A DNA stretch of 64,000 nt from Artemia franciscana (taxonomy: Eukaryota; Arthropoda; Branchiopoda; Anostraca; Artemiidae), in the NCBI RefSeq assembly GCF_032884065.1, contig NC_088865.1, forward strand, positions 42,851,152-42,915,151, given 5' to 3'. The notes under the pieces were generated by a model. That model was not told where the DNA came from. It was given only the letters and a program-made list of their open reading frames with translations, and did not search any database. A program made the translations under genes and the position numbers. Below, piece after piece: positions 10,082-20,193 of the stretch; position 1 is the first letter of the stretch, and every line of letters starts with the position of its first letter.

Positions 10082-11465
10082 CCCAGGGGTCATCGTATCG
10101 ACCAAGTGGTCCTAGAATGTTGCAAGAGGGCTCATTCTAACGGAAATGAAAAGTTCTAGTGCCCTTTTTAAGTGACCAAAAAAATTGGAGGCCATCTAGG
10201 CCCCCTCCCACGCTCATTTTTTCCCAAAGTCAACGGATCAAAATTTTGAGATAGCCATTTTGTTCAGCATAGTCGAAAACCATAATAACTGTGTCTTTGG
10301 GGATGACTTACTCTATAATCCCTGGGGGAGGGGCTGCAAGTTACAAACTTTGACCAGTGTTTACATATAGTAATGGTTATTGGGAAGTGTACAGACGTTT
10401 TCAGGAGGATTTTATTTTGTTTAGGGGTGGGGCTGAGGAGAAGGGGCTATGTTGGAGGATCTTTCCTTGGAGGAATCTGTCATGGGGGAAGAAAAATTCA
10501 ATGACAAGGGCGCAGGATTCTCTAGCATTACTATAAGAAAACAATGAAAAATAAACATGACAATGTTTTTTTTCAAATGAAAGGAAGAAGTAGCATTGAA
10601 ACTTAAAACGAACAGAGATTATTACGCATATGAGGGGTTCTAAAAATACTTTAGCATAAAGAGCGAGGTATTTAGGAGGAGATAAATACCTTGCTCTTTA
10701 TGCTAAAGTATTTTTAGTAATTTCGACTATTTATTCTACGGCATTTCTGATTCAGGGGTTATTCTTAAAGAATTGGGACAGAACTTAGGATTTAGTGTAA
10801 AGAGCGAGGTATTAACGAGGGTATAAACCCCCTCGTATACATAATAAAAATATAAGGTTATGAAAGTTTGTTACGTAAGTTAATTCTTAAGTTATGCATA
10901 TTTTTTACTCCTAAAAACGTTCGTTAAAAATTAAAAGTTCTAGTTGCCTTTTTAAGTAACCGAAAAATTGGAGGGCAACTAGGCCTCCTTCACCACCCCT
11001 TATTTCTCAAAATCGTCTGATCAAAACTAAGAGAAAGCTATTTAGCCAAAAAAAAAGAATTAATATACAAATTTCATTTTAATAATTTATGTACGGAGAG
11101 CCAAAACCAAACATGCATTAATTCAAAACCGTTCAGAAATTAAATAAAAAAAAACTAATTTTTTTAGCTGAAAGTAAGGAGCGACATTAAAACTTAAAAC
11201 GAACAGAAATTAATCCGTATATGAAATGAGTTGTCCCCTCCGCAATCCCTCTCTCTTTACGCTAAAGTTTGACTCTTTGCCACAATTCTACTTTTTAAAA
11301 CAATTAAAAGCTTTTAAGAGCTATTAAGAGTCTAAATTTAGCGCAAAGAGCAGGGCGTTGAAGAGGGAACAGCCCCTTTCATATACGGGGTAATTTCTGT
11401 TTGTTTTAAGTTTTAATGCCGCTCCTTACTTTCAGTTAAAAAAAAACTTGTTTTTTTCTATTTAA
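9668..11465 (+). repeat. Composite foldback repeat, copy C2 (near full length)
   Basis: Near-complete copy, about 1.8 kb. Order: terminal hairpin CAGTTCGTGGTAACGAACTG (9,676-9,695) followed by TAGTAAGGGGCGAC; an AT-rich left module; a poly-T tract (10,027-10,081); a module starting CCCAGGGGTCATCG; a G-rich block; the internal hairpin (10,641-10,717); a linker; and the palindromic terminal module (about 11,137-11,465) ending in TATTTAAT. TAGTAAGG(A/G)GCGAC near the left end and GCTCCTTACT near the right end form a subterminal inverted repeat. No coding sequence. Here the two palindrome arms belong to different sequence subtypes, unlike C1. Confidence 0.85.
10027..10081. repeat. Poly-T tract, 55 bp
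   Basis: An uninterrupted run of T between GTGCG and CCCAGGGG inside composite copy C2. The same place holds T-rich tracts of other lengths in other copies (about 26,401-26,440, 27,550-27,580, 47,658-47,670, 63,526-63,556) and a 58-bp poly-A in an inverted copy (34,446-34,503). It is an internal, length-unstable part of the family, not a poly-A tail at an element end. Confidence 0.9.
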
Positions 11466-12362
11466 TTATATTTACGACCGAACTATAGCCTATGCTAAGA
11501 GATTATATAAAGTAACGGTATAGTTACTTTTAAATTGAATCTAGGTAAATTTCATCGGTATCATGGCTGTAAAATTACAATAAAGAACAAACGCTTGATT
11601 ATAGTAACTGAAAAATTATTTAATCGTAGCGGCATGAGCTTTAGTGGCAGCATTATCATCGGTAAACTTTTCTAGAGTATGGTGCAATATTAGACTTACT
11701 CAGCTGTTATATTCTCTGAAATTGATCTCTTATTATTCAAACTAAGAAAAGGCTGTAGGATTTTACCTGTTTGTAATTTCGACGTACCGGGCTGCAGCGT
11801 TCACTAGAATTCTAGTAAAATACACCACAAAAACGATCAATATAGCTAATTATAAATGGGGACAATGTAAGTTTTATGACAAGAATTTTTGGTAAAGGAC
11901 GTATACTTTCTATTTAATTATATTTAAGACCGAACTATAGCCTATGCTAAGAGATTATATAAAGTAACGGTATAGTTACTTTTAAATTGAATATAGGTAA
12001 ATTTCATCGGTATCATGGCTGTAAAATTACAATAAAGAACAAACGCTTGATTATAGTAACTGAAAAATTAATAAATCGTAGCGGCATGAGCTTTAGTGGC
12101 AGCCTTATCATCGGTAAACTTTTCTAGAGTATGGTGCAATATTTGACTTACTCAGCTGTTTTATTCTCTGAAATTGATCTCTTATTATTCAAACTAAGAA
12201 AAGGCTGTAGGATTTTACCTGTTTGTAACTTCAACGTACCGGGCTGCAGCGTTCACTAGAATTCTAGTAAAATACAACACACAAACGATGAATATAGCTA
12301 ATTATAAATGGGGACAATATAAGTTTTATGACAAGAATTTTTGGTAAAGGACGAATACTTTC
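11459..12362. repeat. Tandem duplication, 452-bp unit, two copies
   Basis: Unit 1 (11,459-11,910) and unit 2 (11,911-12,362) are direct repeats with about a dozen substitutions. Both begin at TATTTAATTATATTTA and end at AATACTTTC or TATACTTTC. The start of unit 1 coincides with the right end of the composite repeat (also TATTTAAT), so the composite either targeted this site or its terminus is shared. No open frame of note. The unit itself is of unknown nature. Confidence 0.88.
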
Positions 12363-12604
12363 CCATATGAATTAATTAAATTTTGAAAAGAAGGAATTAC
12401 GGTAGATACCTATGTAATAGTATAAGTAAGATACAAGTTATAAAAACGCTCCACCGAGTTCTAATAGAGAACGAACACCTGCCTACACTAATTCGGGTTG
12501 CACTAGTAGCTAGCAGCCTGGCATAACACCACTGCCACACGTTGCTGTAGCACTGCGCGCCCCAGTAACGCGCGCCCAGTAACCCGTATGCAAGGTGCTA
12601 ATTT

Positions 12605-13986
12605 TTAACTGCGTAAGACTTGTAGATATATAACATTCTTCGCTGTCCCATTGTTTGTCCATACAAATAGATTGTCAGGTTTACCGACTCTTGAACATGC
12701 AACATATAATAGTACATGGGAAAAACAATCCGTATTCAGATCTATACTGCATTTTTCTAATGATTGGCCTTGAGCTTTGTTGATCGTGATTGCAAATACT
12801 AATCGAAATGGGAATTTCAATCTTTTAAACTGAAAAGGCAGATCCGTTGGAATCCTGCAAATGCGAGGAATAAGAACAGCTTCACCCTCAAATGTCCTGT
12901 CAAGATGGTTGCCTCTATTACGTTTCCCATCGTTTTTTTATGGTAAGTCGCGTGCCGTTGCAAAGCTTACGTGGGTTACTATTTTGCAACAGGATCGTTG
13001 GTACGCCTATTTTTAGTTGTAGCACTTGCGGTGGAAACTCTAGGAGATCCGGTAAATTTAAAAATTCTGATGGACAGTTAATCGCTTTATTTGATTCCAA
13101 GAACTGTATCGACTGAATTGTAAATGACTGCCTGTTCTTTAATCTTGGTCAGAATAGTATTGTTGATTTCGTAGATGTCTTTGTTCTTGGCTGCCAGAAT
13201 CGCTCCTTCACTTAGCCAATTATGATTTTTATAATTGATTAGGATATTTGGAAACTCCTTTTCAACCAAATCATTTTTCACGTCACTAAATTACAGAATT
13301 AAGGAGGCAGTTGCATACATCCTGAAATTGAGTCAACTGGGAGCTTTTCGTTTCCATTGTAATTGATCAGAAAATATTTCACTAGAGCGATCGTTTTGCA
13401 ATCGGACACGCATATTTATAGTCTCAATGTCTTTACGTGTGCCCATAATTTTGAATTTTTCAAGCAAGCATTCATTTCGTCCGCAGGTATCGATCTAGGA
13501 ATAGCAGTGCCTCAAATCTCCCGTAAGCAATGTTAATGTGCTGCCAAAGGGTTTGGAATTTCCTTGTAAATCTTGCAATGATCGCTCGAGAGCCTCGATT
13601 GATTTTTTTTTCGCCATTATGTACTCGTCCCAAACAATAAGTTTGTATTGCTGCAATACTTTACCCATCCCAGATGATTTGTAAATGTTGTACGTTTGAG
13701 TTTCTGTAAATTGCATATTCAGAGGCAATTTCAAAGTGGAATGAGGCGTTTTTCTGCCAGGCAGCAACGTTAAGGCTATTCCAGACGACGCAAGGGCCAA
13801 CGCTATGTTTTTTTTGGGTCGAATTGATGCCAGAATCAATCTTATTAGAAACGTTTTACTAGTACCTCCTGGCGCATCCAAAAAGAAGATTTCTCCAATG
13901 TTGTTATCTACACAATGCATTATCTTATCATAAATGTCTTTTTGCTCAGATGTTAACTTAGAAATATTATTTTGTACATGCGACAA
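12605..13986 (-). pseudogene. Helitron PIF1-type helicase domain remnant
   Basis: The 5'-to-3' DNA helicase half of a Helitron RepHel protein. On the minus strand, 13,986-13,495 gives LTSEQKDIYDKI, a Walker A as APGGTSKTFLIR (the family usually has GGTGKT), a Walker B as IVWDEYIM, and LTGDLRHC. At 13,281-13,087 follows NYKNHNWLSEGAILAAKNKD. At 12,820-12,605 come motifs of the C-terminal core: FAITINKAQGQSLE, LYVACSRVGKPDNLFVW and the terminal NGTAKNVIYLQVLRS then stop. The blocks are in different frames, and Walker A has Ser in place of the usual Gly, so it is not functional. It aligns end to end with the shorter plus-strand remnant at 16,027-16,215. Confidence 0.88.
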
Positions 13987-14001
13987 TAGATCAATCGTGT
14001 T

Positions 14002-14860
14002 TTAACTTTGTTCACGATCCAATTCTACACATGCAAAAAGAGCAGCAGTACGATTAGGTGAAGGCATTCCAAAATGCTTGATAGGTTTGTTTGCCAGACA
14101 TAAGCTCAAATCTTCAATCATAACGAAAGTGCAGTTATAAATTTCTGCTTTAAAATCCATGGTCATATCTGACCTCTTTGACCGTATTTGCGATTTGTGT
14201 TTCTCCGATAACTCCGTAGGAGTTGAAGGAGAGCAAGTTATCAATATGATAGCAAACAATTCACAAATTTGATTGAGAGTTGACATGTTGCACGCGTCAT
14301 TGATGCAGTTATCCCAGTGTTGGTCGGTGTCCAATAAATTCAGAGCTTGGCATGCACTACGGTAAGTGTCATGTAGAGTCTCGTTTACAGTTCTCAAATG
14401 CTCAAAGGATGTCGGGCAGGGTACATTCACCAAAGGCATGCGGAGAAAGAAACATTCATCTTTATTTGGCTGGATGGTGTAGTGCCTTCCTATCGTGGTT
14501 TTCTTTGAAGCTTCTAGGTTGGCCGTCTACTGGCTCACCCTGTTTCTGGTTTTCAAAATAATTCTTTATTAGCATTCCACGTGTAATACGTAGGCACTTC
14601 AAAATACAGCAGTCTCTTTGCAAAAGAATCACTTTGTCATGACATGAAGAAAGCAGTTAACGTTGTAGTCAGTGGATTCAGGGCTCTTTGTTGCGCGTTG
14701 GCATCCAAAAAATAAACTCGATGACCATTCTGTAGATGTACCCTTAAGTGAACAACAGCTAGACTTCGTTCATGTGTCGGGAATGAAAGAATTCACCACA
14801 CAGCTTCAATACTGCTTATGTATCTTCCAGCCTAATATTGTATGATTTCATAGATATCAC
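14002..14860 (-). pseudogene. Helitron RepHel middle region
   Basis: Connects Rep and helicase in the same minus-strand Helitron. The open part (14,439-14,002) reads CPTSFEHLRTVNETLHDTYR, ACQALNLLDTDQHWDNCIND, MTMDFKAEIYNCTFVMIEDL and GMPSPNRTAALFACVELD, a block strongly conserved among animal Helitrons. Upstream (14,860-14,440) decayed pieces such as GEPVDGQPRSFKEN remain readable in a shifted frame. Its own biochemical role in the family is undefined. It abuts the helicase start at 13,986 with a frame break. Confidence 0.82.
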
Positions 14861-15535
14861 TGCTTTTGTACTGCATGCCAAAAACTGCCATGTTGCTTTC
14901 TTTGTTGACGTATTTACATATGTATTTGATTGCCTTTACGGAGTTACAGTATTCCACGTTTATGAGCGCATTATATATTTTTGATAACAAAGGTGAATAT
15001 GGAACAACTCACTGGTTATCAACTTTGATGTCACGGTTACGCGACTTTATGATTGCTGATTTACCGCCATCTTTGGTAGACCTTCTTCTATATAAAGGGT
15101 ATCCATCATTGCCAGTAATTGTGCTGAGTACTAAAATTCGAGGATATTTCTTTTCGCACCTTCTCTGTCCAAGCAGGGTGATTTCTCATTCAGTCAACGC
15201 AAGGTCCATGTATCATATGTTTTACCACAATTTAATCTAAGCCTCTATCGACATCAACATCAGGTATTTCAGCAGAAATCACACCGTCAATTCATTACAA
15301 GCAATTTTATTATATAGCCAGTTTAGTATATGTGCGTGTGGCAATCCTCGCTTTTGCCATTCCACTGAGTAAAGCCAGCATCGCAATGACCCAAATAATT
15401 TAAGTTTTACCATGAAATTTATCGGTGGTTTCAACTTTTGCCGTAAGACCTGAGCTGTAGTATCATGTCTATGAACCAGCGATTCTCCGGGAAGTAAAAG
15501 ATGCTGTATATCGTCCCAAGATGGATTACATGTAA
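14860..15535 (-). pseudogene. Helitron Rep nuclease core remnant (HUH and two-tyrosine motifs)
   Basis: Catalytic part of the Helitron rolling-circle nuclease. From 15,535 downward the minus strand reads CNPSWDDIQHLLLPGESLVH and then VEWQKRGLPHAHIL, where HAH is the HUH metal-binding motif. It continues with MIHGPC, PAWTEKVRKEI and VPYSPLLSKIYNALINVEYC, then AIKYICKYVNKES, whose Y-x-x-x-Y pair matches the two catalytic tyrosines of Helitron Rep. The catalytic residues survive, but the segment contains in-frame stops and frame changes. It is cut from its N-terminal part (16,376-16,581) by the nested element. Confidence 0.87.
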
Positions 15536-15599
15536 TCTATATATATAAAAATAAGTTGTCTGTGTTTCTGTCAAGTGACGTCATGTTTGTGTGTCGACT

Positions 15600-16025
15600 G
15601 ACGAAATTACAGACCGGGACATCGGGACACAAATGACGACCGGGACACCGGGACACCGGGACATAGGGAATATAAAGGACGACCGAGACACTCAAAGAGA
15701 AAGCGACCGGGACACAAGGAAGGTTCGATTAGCAATCACCATCAACAAAGCACCGGGACACAAATGACGACCGGGACACAGGGAATATAAATGACGACCA
15801 GGACACTGAAAGAGAAATTAAAGACCGGGACACCGGAACACAAATGACGACCGGGACAAAAATGACGACCGGGACACGGGGAATATAAATGACGACCGTG
15901 ACACTCAAAGAGAAATTACAGACTGGGACACAGGAACACAAATGACGACCGGGACACAGGGAAACAACAACAAAGGGGACGCCGGGGGGCACAGGGGGAT
16001 ATATAAATGACGACAGGGACACAGG
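15600..16025. repeat. GGGACAC minisatellite within nested Helitron
   Basis: Irregular tandem array of modules such as GACCGGGACAC, AAATGACGACC and GGGAATATAAATGACGACC. Module lengths vary (about 9-30 bp), so it is a compound array. A helicase-derived snippet (GTTCGATTAGCAATCACCAT, 15,724-15,743) is embedded in it and recurs at 16,030-16,049, the true coding position, showing that coding DNA was drawn into the array. GC content is far above its surroundings. Confidence 0.88.
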
Positions 16026-16026
16026 G

Positions 16027-16215
16027 AATGTTCGATTAGCAATCACCATGAACAAAGCTCAAGGGCAATCATTAGAATAATGAGGTATAGATCTGAATAC
16101 AGATTGTTTTTCCCATGGACAATTATATGTTGCATGTTCAAGAGTCGGTAAACCTGACAATCTTTTTACATGCACAGACAATGGGACAGCCAAGAATGTT
16201 GTATATTCGAATGTT
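16027..16215 (+). pseudogene. Helicase C-terminal remnant of nested Helitron
   Basis: Plus-strand remnant reading VRLAITMNKAQGQSLE, then after stops IDLNTDCFSHGQLYVACSRV, GKPDNLFTCTDNGTAKNVVY and SNVLRS stop. It corresponds to the last two helicase motifs of RepHel and aligns directly with 12,820-12,605 on the minus strand. Rep and the rest of the helicase are gone, so the element depended on another Helitron for movement. Confidence 0.88.
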
Positions 16216-16341
16216 TTACGTAGTTAAAAAAATATATATATCAATCTATATTAACAGGTGGGACACAGGGACACAACTACAATGGCGCGTAACTAATATG
16301 GTGCGTAACGACTTACACGCGCGGGGGGGGGGGGGGGCTTG

Positions 16342-16375
16342 GGGGGCGCGAAGCACCCCCACCAACTACAGCTAG
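16342..16375 (+). other. Helitron 3' terminal hairpin and CTAG end
   Basis: GGGGGCGCGAAGCACCCCC forms a stem of five G-C pairs, one C/A mismatch and two further pairs with a GAA loop. It is followed by ACCAACTACAG (11 nt) and CTAG. This spacing is the Helitron termination signature. A 15-17-base G run lies just upstream (16,323-16,337). Confidence 0.85.
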
Positions 16376-16581
16376 TATAATATATAAATCTGGACGACCA
16401 TAGAGACGAACATACGCAATGGCATCTTGAGTATGCTCATGCATATGACGCGGACTGCCAGCATATGAAGAAGGTAAAATCGTTACTCTTCCAATGTTAG
16501 TGATATCACCGTCATTTACAAATGTATCTCGCAAATGAAGGTATTGTTCAGAGCGGAGCTTGGTCTGATTCGGACGGATGA
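16376..16581 (-). pseudogene. Helitron Rep N-terminal fragment (distal part of split element)
   Basis: On the minus strand: MRDTFVNDGDITNIGR, LPSSYAGSPRHMHEHTQDA, YVRLYGRPDLYI. It is the same stretch as 1,142-1,350 with a few substitutions. It was continuous with 15,535 downward before the nested insertion. At 16,581 the Helitron stops and duplication copy B begins. Confidence 0.87.
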
Positions 16582-16719
16582 CTAGTGAAATATTTTGCTA
16601 TATCATTTTAATTAAATTTGAGCATAAAGAATTTAGTTAAAATTTCCCCAAGTCCCTGTTTAAAGAAATATTTTTACTTATTTTGTGACTAATTTTGATT
16701 GATTCCCGAACCGCTTGTT

Positions 16720-17790
16720 TTATCTACAAATCATCATTAATGAGGGAAGATTTTTCAAATAGTATTTTTTGGGTGGGATTATTAAATATATGATAAGCTA
16801 AAGCAGAATCAAAGGGGTTACTAGAATTATTAAGAATTAATACTTTATCTATGTCTTCTTTATGCTGGTGTAGCCATTTTTTAAATTCTGATGAGTTCTG
16901 CCAAAACAGTAATTGCAACAGTCGCAGGGTATTTGATAAACCTCTCTTTGGTGAGTAGCTATGGTTTTATATTCACCGGAGTTTAAGAAATTTGGGATTT
17001 CAAAATTATTAGTGAAAACTACATACAGATTACTTTTTTTGCAAATTTATATTTTTATATTTTGTTGTGATTTTTGGGATGTACGGAATATACCTTATAT
17101 TTGAGGGCTTATCAGGAGCCTCATATTGTGAAATATTCTTGATTTTACAGGAATGTCTTTTTAGTCTACGGTTAATTGTATTTTTGGCAAAAGAAATAGG
17201 GAATCTGTTACCAAAAAGAATATTTCTGACAAAAATATTTTCTGCAATAAAATAGGAATGAGAGCAAATGTTCAGGGAAAAAACGATGAGAGAAGTTAAA
17301 CTGCTCTTTTATTATTTATTTTTTTTTGTTTAAGAATTAACGACGCTTCATGACTACTAAAGTCCCTGCGTCGGCCCTGCAGTGCATTCCACTGCTCTTT
17401 TAATTTGTGGGGGGCGGTTGATTTGAATTAAAATGAAGATATCTTTTGTTTTGCGTTGGTTTTCTATTGATAGTAAAATCCAGTTTATCAGTATTACGGC
17501 TAATTAACGCTTCTAAAAGCGATAGTTTATTTTCAGTATCAATTTTTAGGGTAAATCGCAAATTTCTATCATAAGTATGAAGATGATTTAAGAAACCTAG
17601 AAGCTCAATTTCCCCATAATTCCAATGCAAAATTACGTCATCCATGCAGTGACCCCAATAGACATGTTTTAAAAAATAAGAATTTAATGCCTATATTTCA
17701 AGGTTTTCAGCATAAATATTTGTCAGTAGCCCAGATAAAAGTGCTCCCATAGGTAGCCAATTTATAGCCGTGCTAGAAAAATTTCTAAGT
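16720..17790 (-). mobile_element. Penelope-like element remnant (RT + endonuclease), copy B
   Basis: Same element as 2,060-3,110. The RT block MDDVILHWNYGEIELLGFL is identical and the frame extends further, through NRKPTQ to RYLHFNSNQPP, a typical Penelope RT thumb sequence. Further down the minus strand, LFWQNSSEFKKWLHQHKEDI and SALAYHIFNNPTQKILFEK belong to the C-terminal endonuclease domain. It is 5'-truncated like copy A, as expected if truncation came before the segmental duplication. Dead, with several breaks. Confidence 0.85.
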
Positions 17791-17799
17791 AAATAAAAA

Positions 17800-19084
17800 T
17801 TAAAGTTTAAATTAAAAACTAAAAATATAAACCTTCCAAAAAATAAAAAAACTTAAAGTTAAAAAAAAATTCAGCGCAAAAAGAGGGTAAGAATTTTAGA
17901 GGAGGAGGTATTGGGGCCCTTGGAGGTGGGGCATGGATGGCCATAACTTCCCTTTAAAAGAAGTGAAGCACTTATTGCCATGAACATGATGATACAATCG
18001 GTTGCACTCTGCCTATGTTCAAGAAACTGTCATGGAAAGTCCAATACTTTATCATAAATTCTATTAGTCCAAATTTGAAATCAAAAGAAGCAGTTATTTA
18101 AAAGACAGATATTTGAAAATGAGATGTCGGCTGGATTAAATTAGTGATGTATCTCTATTGTAGTATGGTCACCTAGGTAGGTTAATGACCCAAAATAGGC
18201 AAGCTTTAGTGCCTTAGGGGTCTTACCGGTGGAGATATTATAGCTATACTACTATGATGGATAATCAACGGGTCTTAATCCGAAGAGCAGTTTAAAGACA
18301 TGTAACAACAGGCATCATGACGAACCACAAACGAAACTCAAGTGCAAAAATATATGTGGCCAGAAGACATGCGACTCGAAATCTGACGAGTGATAGCGAG
18401 AAACAATGACATAGATGGATGCCACTTCCCAGTTATTGGTTCCAAGTGAATTCCAGTCTCCTTGTATTGATATTGTAATACTATCTATTTATTACACCAA
18501 ATAGAAGGAAGTTTTACTGAGTTAATGCTATGCCAGTCTTGTCTTTGTTGCATATTCAGTTACGTAATTACAAGTCCTAGTACCTTATTCTCATGAAATA
18601 AAAATACCGTGTTAACTAGTTTTCCGTTGATTACATATACCGTGAATCTTGCCTAATATAGTGCATGTTTTCATTATTATTAAAGTTTCTTATTATGCGC
18701 TTGAAATCGACCGAGTTCCAAGATGATGCTAGCCAAAAAAGCATAGTTGGTTAGAGATAGACAGTTAATACCCAACCCAGGTTTTTCTCCTATACTTTTG
18801 CACCTAGCCAAAACGACGACAATGTAAAACCAGAAGTTAAGCATATTCACTTTTCAAAATTCCCCAATTGGTATCAAAGGAATATATATCCGAAATGTTT
18901 CTACCAAGAAAACGTATTTTGTTAGAGTTATATAGTTAACACTCAGCATGTATTTACAGTATTTTTTATACTTTTTCGAACTTAAAAGCATCGTTTTTCC
19001 TAAATTATTCTAAAGGTTTCTTTTTATTTTCTATACACTTGAAAATGAGGTTAAATGTATTTATTTTTCTTGATAAATTACGCA
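17800..19084. other. No gene seen; duplicated non-coding DNA
   Basis: Matches 3,220-4,335 apart from an extra ~73 bp at 17,941-18,013. Nothing coding is recognised. Confidence 0.6.
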
Positions 19085-19760
19085 TTAACCAATAGCAGGG
19101 CATTGGATTGAGATCTACTTGGCAATAAAGGCTTCGGGCTCGTTCCCAGTTAATGCCAAATTGGACAACGGATGAATTGCTATTTTTGCTACCTGTAACA
19201 GTTTATAAGACATAATAACGGCAATGAAAATTTGCTGTTGAGCATAATATTTTTCAAAAATTGCAAGCGGCCTAAGAGAAATACATAATTTCAAAATGAT
19301 GCTTTCAGGAACAGACGTGTTTGGTTATTTATACACTTTTAGTACCCATCCCAGATTTTTGTCTCATACCCTAGCATACTTGAAAATATACTCCTTCGAC
19401 ATTACTGCCTATATTTTTCGTTCCTTAGAAAAAAGGATATATTTTTCTTGCTACGTTATTTATGGAACTGCACTTTTAGCTACCAATGCCAGATTACCTT
19501 GACAAAATGACAATGGTTTAAAGCAAATCATTTAATGTTGAGCAGTAATTCCAGTTGAGCATGGGATTAGGGCTTTAGCTACCCTTTGCCAGATTACCTA
19601 TACGGAGTGGGGCAGCATATGACTAAGCAGTCTGAATTTTTGAAATTTCTAAAAGCCCCCAAGAGATTACCGATGGTCCCATGGTCGTACAGTGGATTGA
19701 TGTTTGCTTTGGGATATAAACCCCAGGTTCAATCTCGTGAGCCACAAGACTGTGGCAAAA
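19085..19760 (+). mobile_element. Possible tRNA-derived SINE heads, copy B
   Basis: Counterpart of 4,337-5,000. A-box-like TCGTACAGTGG at 19,685-19,695 and B-box-like GGTTCAATCTC at 19,726-19,736, plus the upstream pair around 19,096-19,152 (B box changed to GGCTCGTTCCC). Same caveats: no full cloverleaf, SINE origin inferred. Confidence 0.33.
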
Positions 19761-19805
19761 GACAATTCAACATTCTGAAAAAGTCATGTAATCCTAATAA
19801 TTATC

Positions 19806-20193
19806 ATACTACCGGACTTAGCCTATCGAACAATCCTAATGTAGATATTTCAAGCTCCTGTATATAAAAATGTGGAATTTTGCATTTTTTATAGGGGGAG
19901 TGGCTGGAGACTTCTTGGCATAATTTTAAAAACGATCGGAAAGTGAATACAACACAAAGTATTTTCAACTTCAAGTAAATAAAAGCATTAAAATTTAAAA
20001 TGGTCAAAATATATTCCGTATTTAAGGGGGGGATCCCCAAACTTTGCTCTTTATTTTAATGTTTAACTTTTCTTTTAGCAATTGTAAATGAAAGACAGCT
20101 CAAAAACAAGGACGGTTGAATTTTAAAGAGATGTGTTTTCTGAGAACCTTAAGAATTTAGCACAAAATGTGCGGGTTGAGGAAGGGGTGGTCT
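19806..20193 (+). repeat. Copy-B-specific segment with composite-repeat fragment
   Basis: Replaces the 5,057-6,370 segment of copy A. CAATCCTAATGTAG, ATTTCAAGCTCCTG and AAAAATGTGGAATTTTGCAT match the left module of the composite repeat (compare 26,330-26,370). The rest is diverged, with a CTTTGCTCTTTA motif near 20,042 and ATTTAGCACAAAATG near 20,155 that resemble a decayed palindromic module. Probably an old composite copy. Confidence 0.5.

Larger units (their letters stand above)
15536..16375 (+). mobile_element. Nested non-autonomous Helitron, 840 bp
   Basis: Starts with TCTATATATATAAAAATAAG, a typical Helitron 5' end (TC...), and ends with a hairpin (16,342-16,360), an 11-nt spacer and CTAG (16,372-16,375). 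It sits between A (15,535) and T (16,376), the expected A|T target. It splits the Rep coding sequence of an opposite-strand Helitron; the unsplit paralogue is at 1,115-1,160. Inside are a GGGACAC minisatellite and the last ~60 codons of a helicase, so it is an internally deleted derivative of an autonomous Helitron. One A at the junction differs from the unsplit copy. Confidence 0.92.
12503..16581 (-). mobile_element. Helitron with Rep/helicase remnant, split by a nested Helitron
   Basis: A rolling-circle DNA transposon read on the minus strand. Domain order is Rep (16,581 to about 14,860, interrupted at 15,536-16,375), middle region (about 14,860-14,002), PIF1-type helicase (13,986-12,605), then a short 3' region with GC hairpin-forming sequence (12,547-12,570) and a possible terminus CTAG|T at 12,506-12,502. 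The 5' part is lost at 16,581, where it joins duplication copy B. The coding region contains several frameshifts and stops. Together the pieces cover most of a RepHel protein except its N-terminal end. Confidence 0.88.

Noticed and set aside
14866-15240. 124-codon plus-strand open frame
   Set aside because: It is the antisense of the Helitron Rep core, whose minus-strand motifs (HUH, YxxxY) are clear.
15729-16055. Minus-strand proline/valine-rich open frame of 108 codons
   Set aside because: It is the reverse reading of the GGGACAC minisatellite; the low-complexity repeat explains it.
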